Part shown: positions 38,574-46,657 of the stretch, piece by piece
How the letters are laid out: every line of letters begins with the position of its first letter
Position numbering within the stretch: the first letter of the stretch is position 1
Source of the DNA: Neotamlana sargassicola
GTDB lineage: Bacteria > Bacteroidota > Bacteroidia > Flavobacteriales > Flavobacteriaceae
NCBI RefSeq assembly: GCF_020523965.1
Contig: NZ_JAJAPX010000002.1
Coordinates: 496,001 to 560,000 of the forward strand
Length of the DNA stretch: 64,000 nucleotides
Reading direction: 5' to 3'
Made by a program: the position numbers and the translations under genes
Notes under the pieces: model-generated
Databases searched by the model: none
What the model was told of the DNA's origin: nothing
The model's input: the letters and a program-made list of their open reading frames with translations, nothing else

Positions 38574-39356
38574 ATGGATTTACAACTAAAAGATAAAGTA
38601 ATTATTGTAACCGGCGGCTCTAAAGGAGTTGGGTTAGGTATTGTAGAATCTTTAATTAAAGAAGAGGCTATACCTGTTATAATTACCAGAAATAAAGCCA
38701 GTGTTGAAAAAGTTATGGAGAGATTTAAAGCGCAAAATGCTGAGGTGTTTTATGCTATTGCCGAACTTACAGATGCTGAGCAATGTAAAAACGCGGTTCA
38801 ATCTACAATTGATAAATATGGTCGTATTGATGGTCTGGTTAATAATGCCGGTGTTAACGATGGTGTTGGTCTAGAAAATGGTGATGCCGAAAGCTTTATA
38901 GAATCTTTAAAGCGCAATCTTGTTCATTATTTTTTAATGGCAAAATATGCATTGCCAGAGCTTAAAAAGAGCAAGGGAGCCATTGTAAATGTAGGGTCTA
39001 AAACTGCCGATACCGGTCAAGGGGGAACTTCGGGCTATGCTTCTGCAAACGGCGGCCGAAACGCTTTAACCAGAGAATGGGCTATAGAATTGTTACCTTA
39101 TAGTATTCGTGTTAATGCGTTAATAGTAGCCGAATGTTATACGCCTTTATACGAAAGGTGGTTAAATACCTTTCCTAATAAAGAAGAAAAATTAGCCGCT
39201 ATAACCAAAAATATTCCTTTAGAAAATAGAATGACAACTCCTGAAGAATTAGGAGATACTGTGGCCTTTTTGTTATCTCCAAAATCGAGCCATACCACAG
39301 GTCAGTTGGTTTATGTAGATGGTGGTTACACGCATTTAGATAGAGCTTTAGAATAA
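38574..39356 (+). CDS. SDR oxidoreductase, probable L-fucose dehydrogenase
   Basis: A 260-residue short-chain dehydrogenase with TGGSKGVG and NNAG motifs and the segment VGSKTADTGQGGTSGYASANGG followed by REWAIELLPYSIRVN. The catalytic YxxxK appears as Y-A-S-A-N: the usual lysine is Asn, confirmed in the DNA (AAC). The rest of the protein is intact, and the TGQGGTSGY and TPLYERW segments resemble annotated L-fucose dehydrogenases, so this may be a subfamily trait. It should oxidise L-fucose to the lactone, the first step of the route encoded by the neighbouring genes. Confidence 0.8.
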   Translation: MDLQLKDKVIIVTGGSKGVGLGIVESLIKEEAIPVIITRNKASVEKVMERFKAQNAEVFYAIAELTDAEQCKNAVQSTIDKYGRIDGLVNNAGVNDGVGLENGDAESFIESLKRNLVHYFLMAKYALPELKKSKGAIVNVGSKTADTGQGGTSGYASANGGRNALTREWAIELLPYSIRVNALIVAECYTPLYERWLNTFPNKEEKLAAITKNIPLENRMTTPEELGDTVAFLLSPKSSHTTGQLVYVDGGYTHLDRALE

Positions 39357-39389
39357 ATTAAACATTAACTTAAAAATTAAATTTCCTTA

Positions 39390-39408
39390 AAGCGCGCGAG
39401 TAGCTTTC
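39390..39408 (+). repeat. GC-rich short repeat, right copy
   Basis: AAGCGCGCGAGTAGCTTTC matches the complement of 5493-5509 with a 2-base insertion. It lies just after the fucose-dehydrogenase gene. Confidence 0.35.
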
Positions 39409-39409
39409 G

Positions 39410-39440
39410 TACTTTTTAGCTAACATATTTATAAAAAGTA
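39410..39440. terminator. Possible hairpin in the gap after the fucose dehydrogenase gene
   Basis: TACTTTTTA and TAAAAAGTA form a perfect 9-bp inverted repeat with a 13-nt loop. There is no strong T-run after it, so termination is uncertain. Confidence 0.35.
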
Positions 39441-39473
39441 TACAGAAAATTAATAATAGCTATCCAAAACATT

Positions 39474-40622
39474 ATGAAACCTAGTTTTAATACAAAATAT
39501 CCTTCCATTTACGATTTAAAGGCAAAAGCGAAGAAAAGAATGCCAAAATTTGCGTTCGAATATTTAGATGGTGGTTGTAACGAAGATGTAAACTTACACA
39601 GAAATACGGCAGAGTTACGAGAAGTACAATTATTGCCTAATTACTTGAGAAATTACGAAGGCTCGAATTTAAAAACCGAATTATTTGGTATTGAATATGA
39701 TGCGCCTTTTGGAATTGCTCCTGTTGGTTTGCAAGGGTTAATGTGGCCAAATTCACCAGAAATTTTGGCTAAAGCGGCTTTTAATCATAATATCCCATTT
39801 TGTTTAAGTACAGTAACTACAAGTAGTATTGAGCGTATTAGCGAGATTACAGAGGGTAAGGCGTGGTTTCAATTATATCATCCGGCTAAAACAGAACTTA
39901 GAGATGATATAATAAAAAGAGCCGAAGCTGCAGAGTGTCCCGTGCTAGTGGTTTTGTGCGACGTGCCAACCTTTGGTTTTAGACCAAGAGATATTCGAAA
40001 TGGTTTGGCTATGCCACCAAAAATGACGCTTAAAAATATTATTCAAGTGTTAGGGAAACCTGCCTGGGCTTTAAATACATTAAAGTACGGGCAACCAAAC
40101 TTTGAAACTTTAAAACCATACATGCCTAAAGGTTTAGATTTAAAACAGCTAGGTAAGTTTATGGACGAAACTTTTTCTGGAAGATTAAACGAAGAACGCA
40201 TTAAGCCAATTCGCGATATGTGGAAAGGGAAGTTGGTTTTAAAAGGAGTTGCATCAATGGAGGATACAGAAGCGGCAATTCGTTTAGGTTTCGATGGTAT
40301 TATTGTTTCCAATCATGGCGGTCGTCAATTAGACGCTGGTGAATCAACAATAAAACCTTTAGAAAGAATTGTAGAAAAATATAGCGACCAAATAACCATT
40401 ATGATGGATAGTGGTATTCGTACCGGTCCAGATATTGCCAGAACAATGGCTAGTGGCGCTAAGTTTACCTTTATGGGTAGAAGTTTTATGTATGGTGTTG
40501 GTGCTTTAGGAAAACAAGGCGGCGATCATACTATTGGATTGCTTAAAACCGAACTGCAACAAATTTTAGAGCAATTATGTTGTAAACAAGTATCCGATTT
40601 ACCAAAACACTTAATAAAATAA
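39474..40622 (+). CDS. lldD: FMN-dependent alpha-hydroxy-acid dehydrogenase, probable L-lactate dehydrogenase
   Basis: The 382-residue TIM-barrel flavoprotein shows the family signatures: RMPKFAFEYLDGGCNED, FGIAPVGLQGLMWP, the active-site VSNHGGRQLD and the flavin-phosphate segment MDSGIRTGPDIARTMASGA. It oxidises 2-hydroxy acids, most often L-lactate to pyruvate, passing electrons to the quinone pool or to oxygen. Placement right after the fucose genes fits disposal of the L-lactate released from the diketo acid. The 117-bp gap before it suggests its own promoter or looser coupling. The lldD name rests on this context, since glycolate or other hydroxy acids are possible. Confidence 0.82.
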   Translation: MKPSFNTKYPSIYDLKAKAKKRMPKFAFEYLDGGCNEDVNLHRNTAELREVQLLPNYLRNYEGSNLKTELFGIEYDAPFGIAPVGLQGLMWPNSPEILAKAAFNHNIPFCLSTVTTSSIERISEITEGKAWFQLYHPAKTELRDDIIKRAEAAECPVLVVLCDVPTFGFRPRDIRNGLAMPPKMTLKNIIQVLGKPAWALNTLKYGQPNFETLKPYMPKGLDLKQLGKFMDETFSGRLNEERIKPIRDMWKGKLVLKGVASMEDTEAAIRLGFDGIIVSNHGGRQLDAGESTIKPLERIVEKYSDQITIMMDSGIRTGPDIARTMASGAKFTFMGRSFMYGVGALGKQGGDHTIGLLKTELQQILEQLCCKQVSDLPKHLIK

Positions 40623-40692
40623 TCGTTTTTCTTTATAACAGAACCAAAAACCTTTGTTGTTCATTTATGCTAAAGTTTTATATTTTTACTAA

Positions 40693-41151
40693 ATGAACAA
40701 CAACTTTGTAAACGAGTTTTTTGGTATTGGTATTTTAAATGGTAAGACACCAGAAAATTTAGGGGTTTTGTGGCGTTCGGCCCAAAATATGGGTGCTAGT
40801 TTTATTTTTACAATTGGTAATCGATACGCTAAACAAGCGTGCGATACTCATAATGCTGTTAAATCGATGCCTTATTTTCATTACGATAATTTCGACGAAT
40901 TTTTTAATAATTTACCCAAAGGCGCCAGAATAGTAGGTGTTGAGCTTCATGAAAAATCGCAAGACTTAGAGTCTTTTCAGCATCCAAGACGCTGTGTTTA
41001 TTTGTTAGGTGCCGAAGATCACGGTTTAACCAACGAGGCTATCGACAAATCGCATTTTTTGGTAAAATTTAAATCAACCTTAAGTTTAAATGTTTCGGTA
41101 GCTGGAAGTATTGTAATGTACGATAGGCAGCTTAATAAGGCTAGGAGTTAA
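40693..41151 (+). CDS. SpoU/TrmH-family RNA 2'-O-methyltransferase
   Basis: The 152 residues carry all three SPOUT motifs: NLGVLWRSAQNMGA (motif 1), YLLGAEDHGL (motif 2) and LSLNVSVAGSIVMY (motif 3, the knot region). It should methylate a ribose in tRNA or rRNA using S-adenosylmethionine. It lacks the N-terminal substrate-binding extension of larger SpoU proteins, which is normal for the short TrmL-like type. It has no obvious link to glycan use and marks ordinary chromosomal background between the PUL and the sulfatase-maturation gene. Confidence 0.88.
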   Translation: MNNNFVNEFFGIGILNGKTPENLGVLWRSAQNMGASFIFTIGNRYAKQACDTHNAVKSMPYFHYDNFDEFFNNLPKGARIVGVELHEKSQDLESFQHPRRCVYLLGAEDHGLTNEAIDKSHFLVKFKSTLSLNVSVAGSIVMYDRQLNKARS

Positions 41152-41213
41152 ATACTTAAAACCTGTATTCTGTTAAAGTGTAATAAAACAAATTACCCAA
41201 GTAAAGCAATCGT

Positions 41214-41221
41214 TATATTTG
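41214..41221 (+). promoter_or_regulatory. Candidate flavobacterial -7 promoter element
   Basis: TATATTTG fits TAnnTTTG and lies 30 bp before the GTG start of the formylglycine-generating enzyme. No well-placed TTG -33 box was found. Confidence 0.35.
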
Positions 41222-41250
41222 TTTAAATAAGTAATTATAAAACCTATCCA

Positions 41251-42339
41251 GTGAGCGTTAAAAAATCTATTCTTCTGCCTATATTATTAGTTCATTCTAT
41301 ATTTTTATTTAATTGTAAAAATCCAAAGCAATCTAAAATTAACCAAGACAATATTGTAAAAGAGACGGCACCATCAGCACCACAAGGGATGGTTTGGGTA
41401 AGTGGAAAAACCTTTACACAAGGCGCCAAACCAGGAGATCAATATGCTATGCCCAGAGAAAAACCAGGGCATTTAGTTACAGTTGATGGGTTTTTTATAG
41501 ATGTTACAGAAGTTACCAATAAACAGTTTAAGAAATTTGTTGATGAAACGGGTTACATAACCATTGCAGAACGTCCAATTAGCTGGGATGAAATGAAAGA
41601 AAGTTTACCTCCAGGAACCCCAAAGCCACACGATTCTGTGCTACAACCTGGAAGCCTAATTTTTAATAAAAATGTTAGTCAAGTTGCAACTATGGATAAT
41701 TATACGCAATGGTGGACTTGGAAAATAGGAGCCAACTGGCAACATCCCGAAGGACCAGAAAGTACCATTGAAGGTAAAGAAAATTATCCGGTAGTGCACA
41801 TAGCGTATCAAGATGCTGTCGCGTATTGCAAATGGGCTAACAGGCGTTTACCAACCGAAGCGGAGTGGGAAGCAGCTGCTCAAGGAACTTTAAAAGATAA
41901 TATTTATACTTGGGGAAATAACCCAGAAGTGCTTACTCAAAAAGCAAATACTTGGCAGGGCGTTTTTCCTACCAAAAACGAATCTCAAGATGGTTTCGAG
42001 CTTATTGCTCCTGTAAAATCTTACGAACCAAATAGTATTGGTTTATACGATATGATGGGTAATGTTTGGGAGCTAACAAGTGATTTGTTTAATGTAAATT
42101 ATTATCAGCAAATCAATCCAAACGAGTCGTTAGTAAACCCTACGGGAGCTACAGATAGTTATAGCCCAAGTAATCCTTATCAAGAAGAGCACGTTATTAA
42201 AGGAGGTTCTTTTTTGTGTCATGCTTCCTATTGCGCGAGTTTTAGAATTTCGGCTAGAATGGGTTCAAGTTCCGATTCTGGATCAGATCATTCTGGATTT
42301 AGAACGGTAGCAACTCCAGAGATGCTGAATGGAAATTAA
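41251..42339 (+). CDS. Formylglycine-generating enzyme (sulfatase-activating), lipoprotein
   Basis: This SUMF1/FGE-sulfatase-domain protein of 362 residues starts at GTG and has a leader ending LFNC (Cys22). The C-terminal core has GGSFLCHASYC, with Cys323 and Cys328 matching the copper-binding catalytic pair of true FGEs (CHxSYC), then SARMGSSSDSGSDHSGFRTVA. Many FGE-domain proteins in Bacteroidetes lack these cysteines, so their presence supports real sulfatase maturation. It would convert the Cys of C-x-P-S/T-R to formylglycine. The apparent exported lipoprotein location implies that maturation takes place after transport of the sulfatases. It is 31 kb from them but close to the end of the PUL. 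Confidence 0.87.
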   Translation: MSVKKSILLPILLVHSIFLFNCKNPKQSKINQDNIVKETAPSAPQGMVWVSGKTFTQGAKPGDQYAMPREKPGHLVTVDGFFIDVTEVTNKQFKKFVDETGYITIAERPISWDEMKESLPPGTPKPHDSVLQPGSLIFNKNVSQVATMDNYTQWWTWKIGANWQHPEGPESTIEGKENYPVVHIAYQDAVAYCKWANRRLPTEAEWEAAAQGTLKDNIYTWGNNPEVLTQKANTWQGVFPTKNESQDGFELIAPVKSYEPNSIGLYDMMGNVWELTSDLFNVNYYQQINPNESLVNPTGATDSYSPSNPYQEEHVIKGGSFLCHASYCASFRISARMGSSSDSGSDHSGFRTVATPEMLNGN

Positions 42340-42368
42340 TTTAATTTTACCAGGCATTTGCTTTATTT

Positions 42369-42414
42369 TTACACCCTATTTGTAGTATTTTTTCATGTTT
42401 CTTTTTGGGTGTAA
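42369..42414. repeat. 8-bp inverted repeat downstream of the FGE gene
   Basis: TTACACCC and GGGTGTAA are perfect complements separated by 30 nt, with T-rich sequence before the right arm. This may be a weak terminator or an operator. There is no further evidence. Confidence 0.3.
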
Positions 42415-42471
42415 CTGCCCTGTTTATAGTGGTTTATGAGTAGTTTAGATATTTTTTTTGTTTTTGGAAAA

Positions 42472-42504
42472 ACCATTCGTCTATTCCATTTTACCATTCG
42501 TCTA
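42472..42504 (+). promoter_or_regulatory. Predicted LytTR operator: two direct repeats with 21-bp period
   Basis: ACCATTCGTCTA occurs at 42472-42483 and again, identically, at 42493-42504. The 21-bp spacing is the usual geometry of LytTR sites (9-bp repeats with a 12-bp spacer). The 9-mer ACCATTCGT agrees with [TA][AC][CA]GTTN[AG][TG] at 8 of 9 positions. It lies 84 bp before the start of the sensor operon that ends in a LytTR gene, consistent with autoregulation. Confidence 0.7.
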
Positions 42505-42587
42505 CACTTATTTTTATGTTAACGAACTATTATAATAAGTAAGAGGTTAAATTATATTTTTATACCCAAATCTCAAAAAAGCTTATC

Positions 42588-43001
42588 ATGTCTAAAGTTT
42601 TAAATGTTTTATTAATAGAAGACGATGTAATCGAAGTTATGAAATTAAACAGAGCTATTTCATCACTTCAGTTAAATCATAATGTCATAGAAGCAAATAA
42701 TGGAGAAGAAGCCTTAGATGTATTGCAAAATAAAGGCGAGTTACCTGATATAATTTTATTAGATTTAAACATGCCAAAGTTAAATGGTATTGAATTTTTA
42801 GAGGTTTTGAAAAAAGACGATATTTTAAAATATATTCCAACTATAATTTTAACAACATCAAGCAATCAGCGTGATTTATTAGAGTGTTATAAAATTGGAA
42901 TAGCAGGTTATGTTTTAAAGCCTTTAAAGTATGAAGAATACATCACGAAAATACAAAGTGTTCTGGCATATTGGAGTATTAACGAATTAAAGAAAATATA
43001 G
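42588..43001 (+). CDS. Single-domain response regulator (CheY/Rcp1-like)
   Basis: Its 137 residues are one receiver domain: acidic pair EDD at 11-13, phosphoacceptor Asp59 in IILLDLNMPKLNG, TTS switch residues and the conserved lysine in YVLKPLK. There is no output domain, so it probably shuttles phosphate, competes with the LytTR regulator for it, or acts by protein contact. It is the first gene of the H-NOX operon, and its stop codon TAG shares its G with the GTG start of the H-NOX gene. Confidence 0.92.
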   Translation: MSKVLNVLLIEDDVIEVMKLNRAISSLQLNHNVIEANNGEEALDVLQNKGELPDIILLDLNMPKLNGIEFLEVLKKDDILKYIPTIILTTSSNQRDLLECYKIGIAGYVLKPLKYEEYITKIQSVLAYWSINELKKI

Positions 43002-43540
43002 TGAAAGGGATTGTTTTTACAGAATTTTTAGATTTAGTAGAAGATAAATTTGGAATTGAAATGGTTGATAAAATCATTACCAGTTCTAATTTAAAATCTG
43101 AAGGTGTTTATACATCTGTAGGAACATACGAATTTTCCGAAATGCTGCAATTGCTAACACATTTAAGCGAAAATACAAATATTTCAATCGACGATTTATT
43201 GCAAGTTTACGCCGAACATTTTTTTAGTGTTATAAAAAGGAGCTATTCTGGCATATTAAATATGTATACCGATCCTATTGAAATGTTAGCTTCAATTGAA
43301 AACCATATTCATGTTGAAGTAAGAAAAATATACCCAGATGCCGAATTGCCTACTTTTAACGTACTAGAAAAAACATCTAAAAAATTAGTTTTAATTTACA
43401 AATCTAGTAGAGCAATGCATGCCTTTGGTTTGGGACTCATGAATAAAACTTTCGAACATTTTAATGAAACCGCTACAATTGAGTTTGAAAAACTTAATGA
43501 TGTGGCAACCGAAGTAAAGTTCATAATTAATAAGAACTAA
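43001..43540 (+). CDS. H-NOX haem nitric-oxide-sensing protein
   Basis: The 179-residue length and sequence fit the haem-NO/oxygen-binding fold. The start MKGIVFTEFLDLVEDKFG is typical. The proximal haem ligand is His104 in HIHVEVRKIYPDAELP, and the haem-propionate motif Y-x-S-x-R is Tyr133-Ser135-Arg137 in LIYKSSR. In facultative and marine bacteria H-NOX binds NO and modulates a partner histidine kinase, and the kinase gene follows with no gap. The start is a GTG overlapping the upstream stop by one base. A haem-bound cytoplasmic sensor is confident. Whether it also binds oxygen cannot be read from sequence. Confidence 0.93.
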   Translation: MKGIVFTEFLDLVEDKFGIEMVDKIITSSNLKSEGVYTSVGTYEFSEMLQLLTHLSENTNISIDDLLQVYAEHFFSVIKRSYSGILNMYTDPIEMLASIENHIHVEVRKIYPDAELPTFNVLEKTSKKLVLIYKSSRAMHAFGLGLMNKTFEHFNETATIEFEKLNDVATEVKFIINKN

Positions 43541-45523
43541 ATGAGTCAAGATAAAATTGACATACTCCAACGCGCTCTTGCTCGCGAAAAAGCGGCAAGA
43601 AAACAAGCGGAATCTATTTTAGAGAAAAAATCTGCAGAATTATATGAGTCTAATCAAAAATTAGCTAATGCTTATTTAGATTTAGAATCTACCTATTCTA
43701 AAACAGACTCGCAGTTACAAGGTGTGTTCGAGCATATTGTGGACGCCTATGTAGTTGCCGATGTCGAGGGGAATATTATAAAAATGAATGCCTCAGCAGT
43801 TAAACTTTTAGGTTTAAATAGTGTAAACGATAATTGTAATTTAATGGAACTTGTACGTCCAGATCAATACGAAGATGTTTACCAAGCCTTTAATGTGGTT
43901 TATAAAGAAGGAGGATCTATTAGTAACTTGGTTGTAAATATAACAACTAAAGATAATCGAGATGTTATAGTTCAAATTAATGCAAGTGTTATTTATGATA
44001 ACGGTTTTCCTATTGCATCTCACGGCATTGTTCGAGATATAACACAGGCGAAATATGAAAAAGAAAAGCTAATAGAATCTGAAGAACGATTAGCAACATT
44101 AATTCAAAACCTTGAAGAAGGCGTACTTCTGGAAAACGAGAATCGAAAAATTATCCTTGTAAATAACAAATTTTGTGAGTTTTTCAATTTAGAACAAAGA
44201 CCTCACGAATTAATAGGTGAGGATTGCGAACTAATTATAGATCAAATAAAACAAAGTTTTAAATATTCTCAAAAATTTATTGATGATGTAAACACCATAT
44301 TTAAAGAAAAAAAGCCCGTATTAAACGAAGATTTAGAAACGTTAGACGGTCGCATATTTGAGCGTGATTATATACCTGTGTTTAGAGAAGGTGTTTATAA
44401 AGGCCATTTGTGGAAATACAAAGATTTTACCATTAGAAGACAGTATAGAAGAAGTTTAGAAGCTGAAAAATTTAAGTATTCAAGTATAATTTCTAACATG
44501 AATTTGGGCTTAATTGAAGTTGATGTAAACGACAGAATTGTAATGGCAAATAAGAGCTTTTGCGAGATGACGGGTTACGACGAAGGCGAAATAATAGGTA
44601 AAGTAGGTAAAGATTTTTTACCCTATGAAGACGATAAGGATATAATACAAGAACAAATTTTAAATCGTAAAAAAGGAAAAACTGATTCCTACGAAATTCG
44701 TATAAAAAATAAAGCCGGAGAATTACGGCATTGGTTGGTCAGTGGTGCACCAAACTATAATTTAAAAGGAGAAGTTGTGGGGTCTATTGGAATAAATTTC
44801 GATATATCCGATATTAAAAGTTTACAACTACAAAAGGAAAACCTATTAAAAAAGTTAGAAAAAAGTAACGATGAACTTTACGAGTATGCACACGTTGTTT
44901 CTCATGATTTAAAATCGCCTTTACGCAGTATAAATGCTTTAGTTAGCTGGCTAAAAGAAGATAATAAAGATAATTTAGATGCGGTAAGTTTGCAAAATAT
45001 AGCTCATATTGAAAGCACACTCGAAAAAATGGAACAATTAATTACCGACGTGTTAGAGTTTTCAAGTATTGGTTCGGACGACGGCGAAAAAGAACAAGTA
45101 AATTTAAACACATTAGTGACTGATTTAATTGGCATTTTGCATAAACCAAGTCATATTAATGTAAAAGTTCTAAACGCTTTACCAAGCATTAGCGGCAACC
45201 GAATTAAGTTGCAGCAGCTGTTTCAAAATTTAATGAGTAATGCTATAAAATTTATTGATAAAGAAAACGGATTAGTAGAAATTGATGTACAAACACAAGG
45301 AGATTACTTCTTATTTTCTGTAAAAGATAATGGTATAGGGATCGATAAAAAATTTCACGATAAAATATTTAAAATTTTTCTGTCTCTAAATAAACGAAAA
45401 GACTCCACAGGAATAGGTCTTTCTATCGTTAAGAAAATTGTTGAAATGCATGAAGGAGAAATATGGTTAGAAAGTGAGCCAACAAAAGGAACTACCTTTT
45501 ATTTTACATTAAAAAAAATATAG
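43541..45523 (+). CDS. Cytoplasmic triple-PAS sensor histidine kinase (H-NOX partner)
   Basis: No membrane segment is present. An N-terminal coiled coil (about 10-55, REKAARKQAESILEKKSAEL) is followed by three PAS domains (roughly 55-180, 180-300 and 305-430), a HisKA domain with phosphoacceptor His455 in HVVSHDLKSPLRSI, and an ATPase domain with NLMSNAIKF and GIGLSIVKKIV. The gene begins on the base after the H-NOX stop, the arrangement of H-NOX/kinase pairs in which NO-bound H-NOX alters autophosphorylation. The N-terminal coiled coil resembles that of the second kinase, so both may contact similar partners. Phosphate could pass to the Hpt protein or to the lone receiver. Confidence 0.92.
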   Translation: MSQDKIDILQRALAREKAARKQAESILEKKSAELYESNQKLANAYLDLESTYSKTDSQLQGVFEHIVDAYVVADVEGNIIKMNASAVKLLGLNSVNDNCNLMELVRPDQYEDVYQAFNVVYKEGGSISNLVVNITTKDNRDVIVQINASVIYDNGFPIASHGIVRDITQAKYEKEKLIESEERLATLIQNLEEGVLLENENRKIILVNNKFCEFFNLEQRPHELIGEDCELIIDQIKQSFKYSQKFIDDVNTIFKEKKPVLNEDLETLDGRIFERDYIPVFREGVYKGHLWKYKDFTIRRQYRRSLEAEKFKYSSIISNMNLGLIEVDVNDRIVMANKSFCEMTGYDEGEIIGKVGKDFLPYEDDKDIIQEQILNRKKGKTDSYEIRIKNKAGELRHWLVSGAPNYNLKGEVVGSIGINFDISDIKSLQLQKENLLKKLEKSNDELYEYAHVVSHDLKSPLRSINALVSWLKEDNKDNLDAVSLQNIAHIESTLEKMEQLITDVLEFSSIGSDDGEKEQVNLNTLVTDLIGILHKPSHINVKVLNALPSISGNRIKLQQLFQNLMSNAIKFIDKENGLVEIDVQTQGDYFLFSVKDNGIGIDKKFHDKIFKIFLSLNKRKDSTGIGLSIVKKIVEMHEGEIWLESEPTKGTTFYFTLKKI

Positions 45524-45526
45524 CAA

Positions 45527-46657
45527 ATGAAAATAGTTCAGTTAAAAAAGAAAGAAAATATCGGTTGGGAATATTTAAGCAAAAAAATAAACTTAAATAA
45601 TCCATTAGTTTTAGTTTTTGGTAATCGATTTTTATTAGAACAAGCCAATATTTATGACGAGGTAAGTGAATTATTTCCAAATGCCCATATAATTTTTGCA
45701 TCAACAAGTGGCGATATAACCGCTCATTCGGTTGATGAAGACTCTATAACCATTACGGCCATTGAGTTCGAAAAAAGTACTTTCGAAGTAAAAACTACTA
45801 ATATATCTGCTTTAACAGATGATAGTTTTAAAACAGGAAGCGATATTATAAATCAATTTAAAAAAGAAAATTTAAAATTCATTTTTGTAGTTTCAGAAGG
45901 TAGTTTGGTTAACGGTAGTCAACTAACAAAAGGTATGAATGCTGCTTGTAATAATGTTTTAATAACAGGAGGGTTATGTGGTGATGCGGCAAGGTTCGAA
46001 AAAACATTAGCATCTTACAACGAAAGCCCTAAAGAGGGCGAAATTGTTGCCGTTGGATTTTATGGCGATTCATTAGAAGTGTCGTTTTCAATTTATGGAG
46101 GCTGGACACCATTTGGGCCAGAACGTATTGTAACTAAATCTCAAGGAAATACACTTTATGAGTTAGACAATCAACCAGCTTTAGATTTGTATAAAAAGTA
46201 CTTGGGCGAAAAATCGAAAGATTTGCCAGGAGCTGCCTTACTTTATCCCATGAATGTGAGAATAGAAAACGAAGATCAATCTATTGTAAGAACAATTTTA
46301 AATATAAACGAAGAAGACCATTCCATGATTTTTGCTGGCGATATTCCAGAAAACTCAAAAGTACAACTCATGATGACGAATGTAGATAATATAGCTAATG
46401 CTTCAGAGCGTGCAGCAAAACAAGCTAGTTTAAATAGAGAAAAATCTCCTGAATTAGCGTTTTTGGTGAGTTGTATTGGAAGAAAGTTGGTGTTAGATCA
46501 ACGCGTAGAAGAAGAGGTAGAAGAAGTCATATCGGTAGTTGGTGAAAACACTGTAATTTCCGGGTTTTATTCCTATGGAGAAATAGCGCCATTTAACGGA
46601 GAAAGTAATTGTCAGTTACATAATCAAACCATGACAGTAACATTATTAAGTGAATAA
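45527..46657 (+). CDS. FIST-domain sensor protein (NosP-type candidate)
   Basis: These 376 residues consist of a FIST_N domain (about 15-200, IIFASTSGDITAHSVDED) and a FIST_C domain (about 210-370, ending GEIAPFNGESNCQLHNQTMTVTLL). FIST proteins of the NosP group bind haem and NO and regulate a neighbouring kinase (established in Pseudomonas aeruginosa, Vibrio cholerae and Shewanella). Here the next gene is a histidine kinase overlapping by one base, matching the NosP/NahK arrangement. The haem ligand is not certain. His in AHSVDE, DHSMIF and LHNQT are candidates. A non-haem small-ligand role for the FIST domain is possible. Confidence 0.85.
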   Translation: MKIVQLKKKENIGWEYLSKKINLNNPLVLVFGNRFLLEQANIYDEVSELFPNAHIIFASTSGDITAHSVDEDSITITAIEFEKSTFEVKTTNISALTDDSFKTGSDIINQFKKENLKFIFVVSEGSLVNGSQLTKGMNAACNNVLITGGLCGDAARFEKTLASYNESPKEGEIVAVGFYGDSLEVSFSIYGGWTPFGPERIVTKSQGNTLYELDNQPALDLYKKYLGEKSKDLPGAALLYPMNVRIENEDQSIVRTILNINEEDHSMIFAGDIPENSKVQLMMTNVDNIANASERAAKQASLNREKSPELAFLVSCIGRKLVLDQRVEEEVEEVISVVGENTVISGFYSYGEIAPFNGESNCQLHNQTMTVTLLSE

